Positions 6,126-7,591 of a stretch of DNA of 7,591 nucleotides are shown one piece after another; position 1 is the first letter of the stretch; each line of letters starts with the position of its first letter. Below the pieces are notes generated by a model. It saw nothing but the letters and a program-made list of their open reading frames with translations, did no database searches and was not told where the DNA came from. The stretch is from DASPLH01 sp035627675. Its GTDB lineage: Bacteria > Acidobacteriota > Terriglobia > Terriglobales > Acidobacteriaceae. The position numbers and the translations under genes were made by a program. The stretch lies in assembly GCA_035627675.1 (NCBI GenBank), contig DASPLH010000074.1:1-7591 (forward strand). Reading direction: 5' to 3'.

Positions 6126-6680
6126 TTACTTCGCTGCCTGATCGGGCTCGGAAAGCGCCTGTATGGCGGCATCGATCTGCATGCGGTCAGCGTCGTTGGT
6201 CGTCGCCTCGCGCTGCTGCTTGAGCCATGCGAGCGCGGCCTGGCGCGAGACATGCGGCCGAGAGGGCTCGATGTCGGCAATCATCAGTTGTCCATCGCGA
6301 TCGGTGAGCCGGTAGTTCACGGTGGTCTTGCCCGGCTCGCGCGTGAAGCCCGGTCCCAACTCGAACTGTCCGATCACGATGTATGCGACGGACGCTTCCA
6401 TGGACGGGCGGTCCGAGGGAAGCACCTGGTAACGCGAGACGATCTGTATTCCGCGGAACTCGGGATTGCTCTTCATCGTTGTCAGCGGCGCGAACTTCTC
6501 CCATGCGCCCGGGGTCAGCCGAAGTCCGTCGTAGTCGAGCCGGCACCACCGGCCAACCACCTGGCGCTGTTCCGCGGACAGTTCCGCGATGCTTCGAGTC
6601 TTGAGCTTGTATCCGACTTGTGCAAAGGCCGGGGCAGCCATGGCTGCGGCGAGAAGGACAATCACAGGGAGGCGACGCAT
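6126..6680 (-). CDS. Small secreted protein of unknown function
   Basis: This encodes 184 residues with a clear signal peptide: basic MRR, a hydrophobic core (about 4-16), and an AFA cleavage site after residue 20. The mature part (21-184) has one Cys (residue 46), a WCRLDYDGLRL stretch (45-55), and several beta-like segments (VSRYQV, YIVIGQFEL, TVNYRLTD, LMIADIEP). A helical C-terminus follows (about 145-178). The overall pattern, an early helix and then strands, could fit an NTF2/SnoaL-like fold, but no diagnostic motif is visible, so this is only a guess. It is convergent with the transpeptidase gene. ATG at 6680 is chosen because it supplies the full signal peptide. The purine-rich AAAGGA lies rather far upstream, about 13 nt. 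Another frame over this region (minus 6187-6741) is Arg/Pro-rich and treated as a shadow. Confidence 0.72.
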   Translation of the reverse strand: MRRLPVIVLLAAAMAAPAFAQVGYKLKTRSIAELSAEQRQVVGRWCRLDYDGLRLTPGAWEKFAPLTTMKSNPEFRGIQIVSRYQVLPSDRPSMEASVAYIVIGQFELGPGFTREPGKTTVNYRLTDRDGQLMIADIEPSRPHVSRQAALAWLKQQREATTNDADRMQIDAAIQALSEPDQAAK

Positions 6681-6706
6681 TGGGGGCCGAACATCCTTTC
6701 CTTTCC

Positions 6707-6735
6707 AGAGTAGATGAGAGGGAAGGATGGCTCAA
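6707..6735 (-). promoter_or_regulatory. Possible sigma-70-type promoter for the small secreted protein
   Basis: On the minus strand TTGAGC (6735-6730) and TACTCT (6712-6707) are separated by exactly 17 nt. Each is only a partial match: four of six positions at -35 and three of six at -10, including the key TA...T. The predicted start near 6700 would leave a leader of about 20 nt before ATG 6680. Confidence 0.3.
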
Positions 6736-6793
6736 GTGCATCGGCGGGCCGGGAGCTCATCGGCTGGCAGGTGCCTCGTCCGGCAGGGCGGAG

Positions 6794-7591
6794 CTAGGGC
6801 ACAGGGGTCGCATCCGCCGGCTTGCTGTCGGCGTAAAGCTTTTCGATCTCCTGGCGATACCGCGCCTCGACGTTGCGGCGGCGCAGCTTGAGCGAAGGCG
6901 TCAGCGTGCCGTCGGCGACGCTGAGTTCGTCGGCGATGACCAGGATCTTCTTCAGCTTTTCGAACTTGGCGAGGTTCTTATTCACGCTCTCGACGATGCC
7001 CTGGTACATCGCCTGCACGTTTGGATGATCGACCAGTTCGCGCCGGGTCTCGAAGGGGATCTCGTTGTGCCGCGCCCAATCTTCTAGCTGAGCGAAGGAC
7101 GGCACGATCACCACGGCCGGGAAGTGACGCTTGTCGCCGATAACCGCCGCCTCGGCGATCAGAGGGTTGGCCTTGAGAGAGTTCTCGATCGGTTGAGGCG
7201 CGATGAACTTTCCACCCGACGTCTTGATCAGGTCTTTCTTACGGTCGGTGATCGACAGGAAGCCGTCCACGTCCATGCGTCCTATGTCCCCGGTCTTGAA
7301 CCACTCTCCCTCAAACGCGTTGGCCGTCTCCTCCGGCATTTTCCAGTATTCCTTGAAGACGCTCGGGCCGCGCGCGAGGATCTCGCCATCATCCGCGATC
7401 TTGATCTCGACATTCGGCAGCGGACGGCCGACTGTGCCGAGCTTGTATGCCTGCGGAGTGTTGACGGCCAGCACCGGAGAGGTCTCCGTCAAGCCGTAGC
7501 CTTCGTTGATCCGGATGCCAACCTTCGCGTACCACTCGCCCAGTTCGCGACCGAGCGGCGCGCCCCCCGAGATGAAGACGCGCACCCGCCC
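6794..7591 (-). CDS. Long-chain acyl-CoA synthetase (AMP-forming), C-terminal part; 5' end outside the window
   Basis: This enzyme activates fatty acids with ATP and CoA through an acyl-adenylate. The 265 visible residues run in from the right edge without a start; the GTG at 7585 lies inside the conserved RVFISGGAPL stretch, so it is not the true start. Conserved adenylate-forming motifs appear in order (numbered from that GTG): YGLTETSP (30-37), the fatty-acyl synthetase signature with KTGD (97-100), and the hinge region DRKKDLIKTSGGKFIAP (114-130). Near the C-terminus is LTPSLKLRRRNV (228-239), which carries the expected catalytic lysine at 233. The ATP-binding P-loop motif lies off the window. 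The gene precedes the small secreted protein on the same strand with a 113-nt gap and a possible promoter for the latter, so they may not be co-transcribed. The family is secure; the exact chain-length preference is not visible. Confidence 0.94.
   Translation of the reverse strand, partial: GRVRVFISGGAPLGRELGEWYAKVGIRINEGYGLTETSPVLAVNTPQAYKLGTVGRPLPNVEIKIADDGEILARGPSVFKEYWKMPEETANAFEGEWFKTGDIGRMDVDGFLSITDRKKDLIKTSGGKFIAPQPIENSLKANPLIAEAAVIGDKRHFPAVVIVPSFAQLEDWARHNEIPFETRRELVDHPNVQAMYQGIVESVNKNLAKFEKLKKILVIADELSVADGTLTPSLKLRRRNVEARYRQEIEKLYADSKPADATPVP

Noticed and set aside
5487..6713. 408-codon plus-strand frame crossing the convergent junction
   Set aside because: It runs through the bidirectional terminator and an Arg/Pro-rich palindrome and has no domain; the minus-strand gene with a signal peptide explains the region better.
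1..7591. CRISPR array, tRNA, rRNA, insertion sequence or phage genes
   Set aside because: No regularly spaced repeats, tRNA-like cloverleaf, rRNA stretch, transposase or integrase was seen.

Overview
The window comes from a GC-rich bacterium, and its core is the ftsQ-ftsA-ftsZ end of a division and cell-wall (dcw) cluster. The FtsZ sequence and the gene order fit an Acidobacteriota-like genome. That assignment is inference from protein style only; no marker gene here settles it.

Layout. (1) 1-258: the plus-strand end of an unrecognised gene, probably cut by the window edge, followed by a candidate terminator at 288-326. (2) 514-4247: ftsQ, ftsA and ftsZ in one tight plus-strand unit. ftsQ and ftsA are 2 nt apart. 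ftsA and ftsZ are separated by an 84-nt leader that holds a sizeable stem-loop (2880-2927). A strong intrinsic terminator (4266-4296) closes the unit. (3) 4297-4737: about 440 nt with no credible gene but many perfect or near-perfect complementary arms. They include a possible three-way junction, an 11-bp bulged hairpin, a 10-bp bulged hairpin with a possible pseudoknot, and a compound hairpin followed by TTTTT. I read this as a candidate structured non-coding RNA or a long regulated leader. It is the most interesting part of the window. (4) 4738-5988: a stand-alone penicillin-binding-type transpeptidase with an N-terminal membrane signal and a very basic linker. (5) 5989-6125: a convergent junction with a perfect 11-bp bidirectional terminator and a second GC-rich palindrome. 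(6) 6126-6680, minus strand: a small secreted protein of unknown function. (7) 6794-7591, minus strand: the C-terminal part of a long-chain acyl-CoA synthetase that runs off the right edge.

How the genes fit together. FtsA polymerises on FtsZ and ties it to the membrane, and FtsQ is the periplasmic-side scaffold that links the ring to septal wall synthesis. The downstream transpeptidase cross-links peptidoglycan, so its position next to ftsZ makes functional sense. The terminators indicate that it is nevertheless expressed as a separate unit, possibly under control of the structured RNA ahead of it. The two minus-strand genes look unrelated to division.
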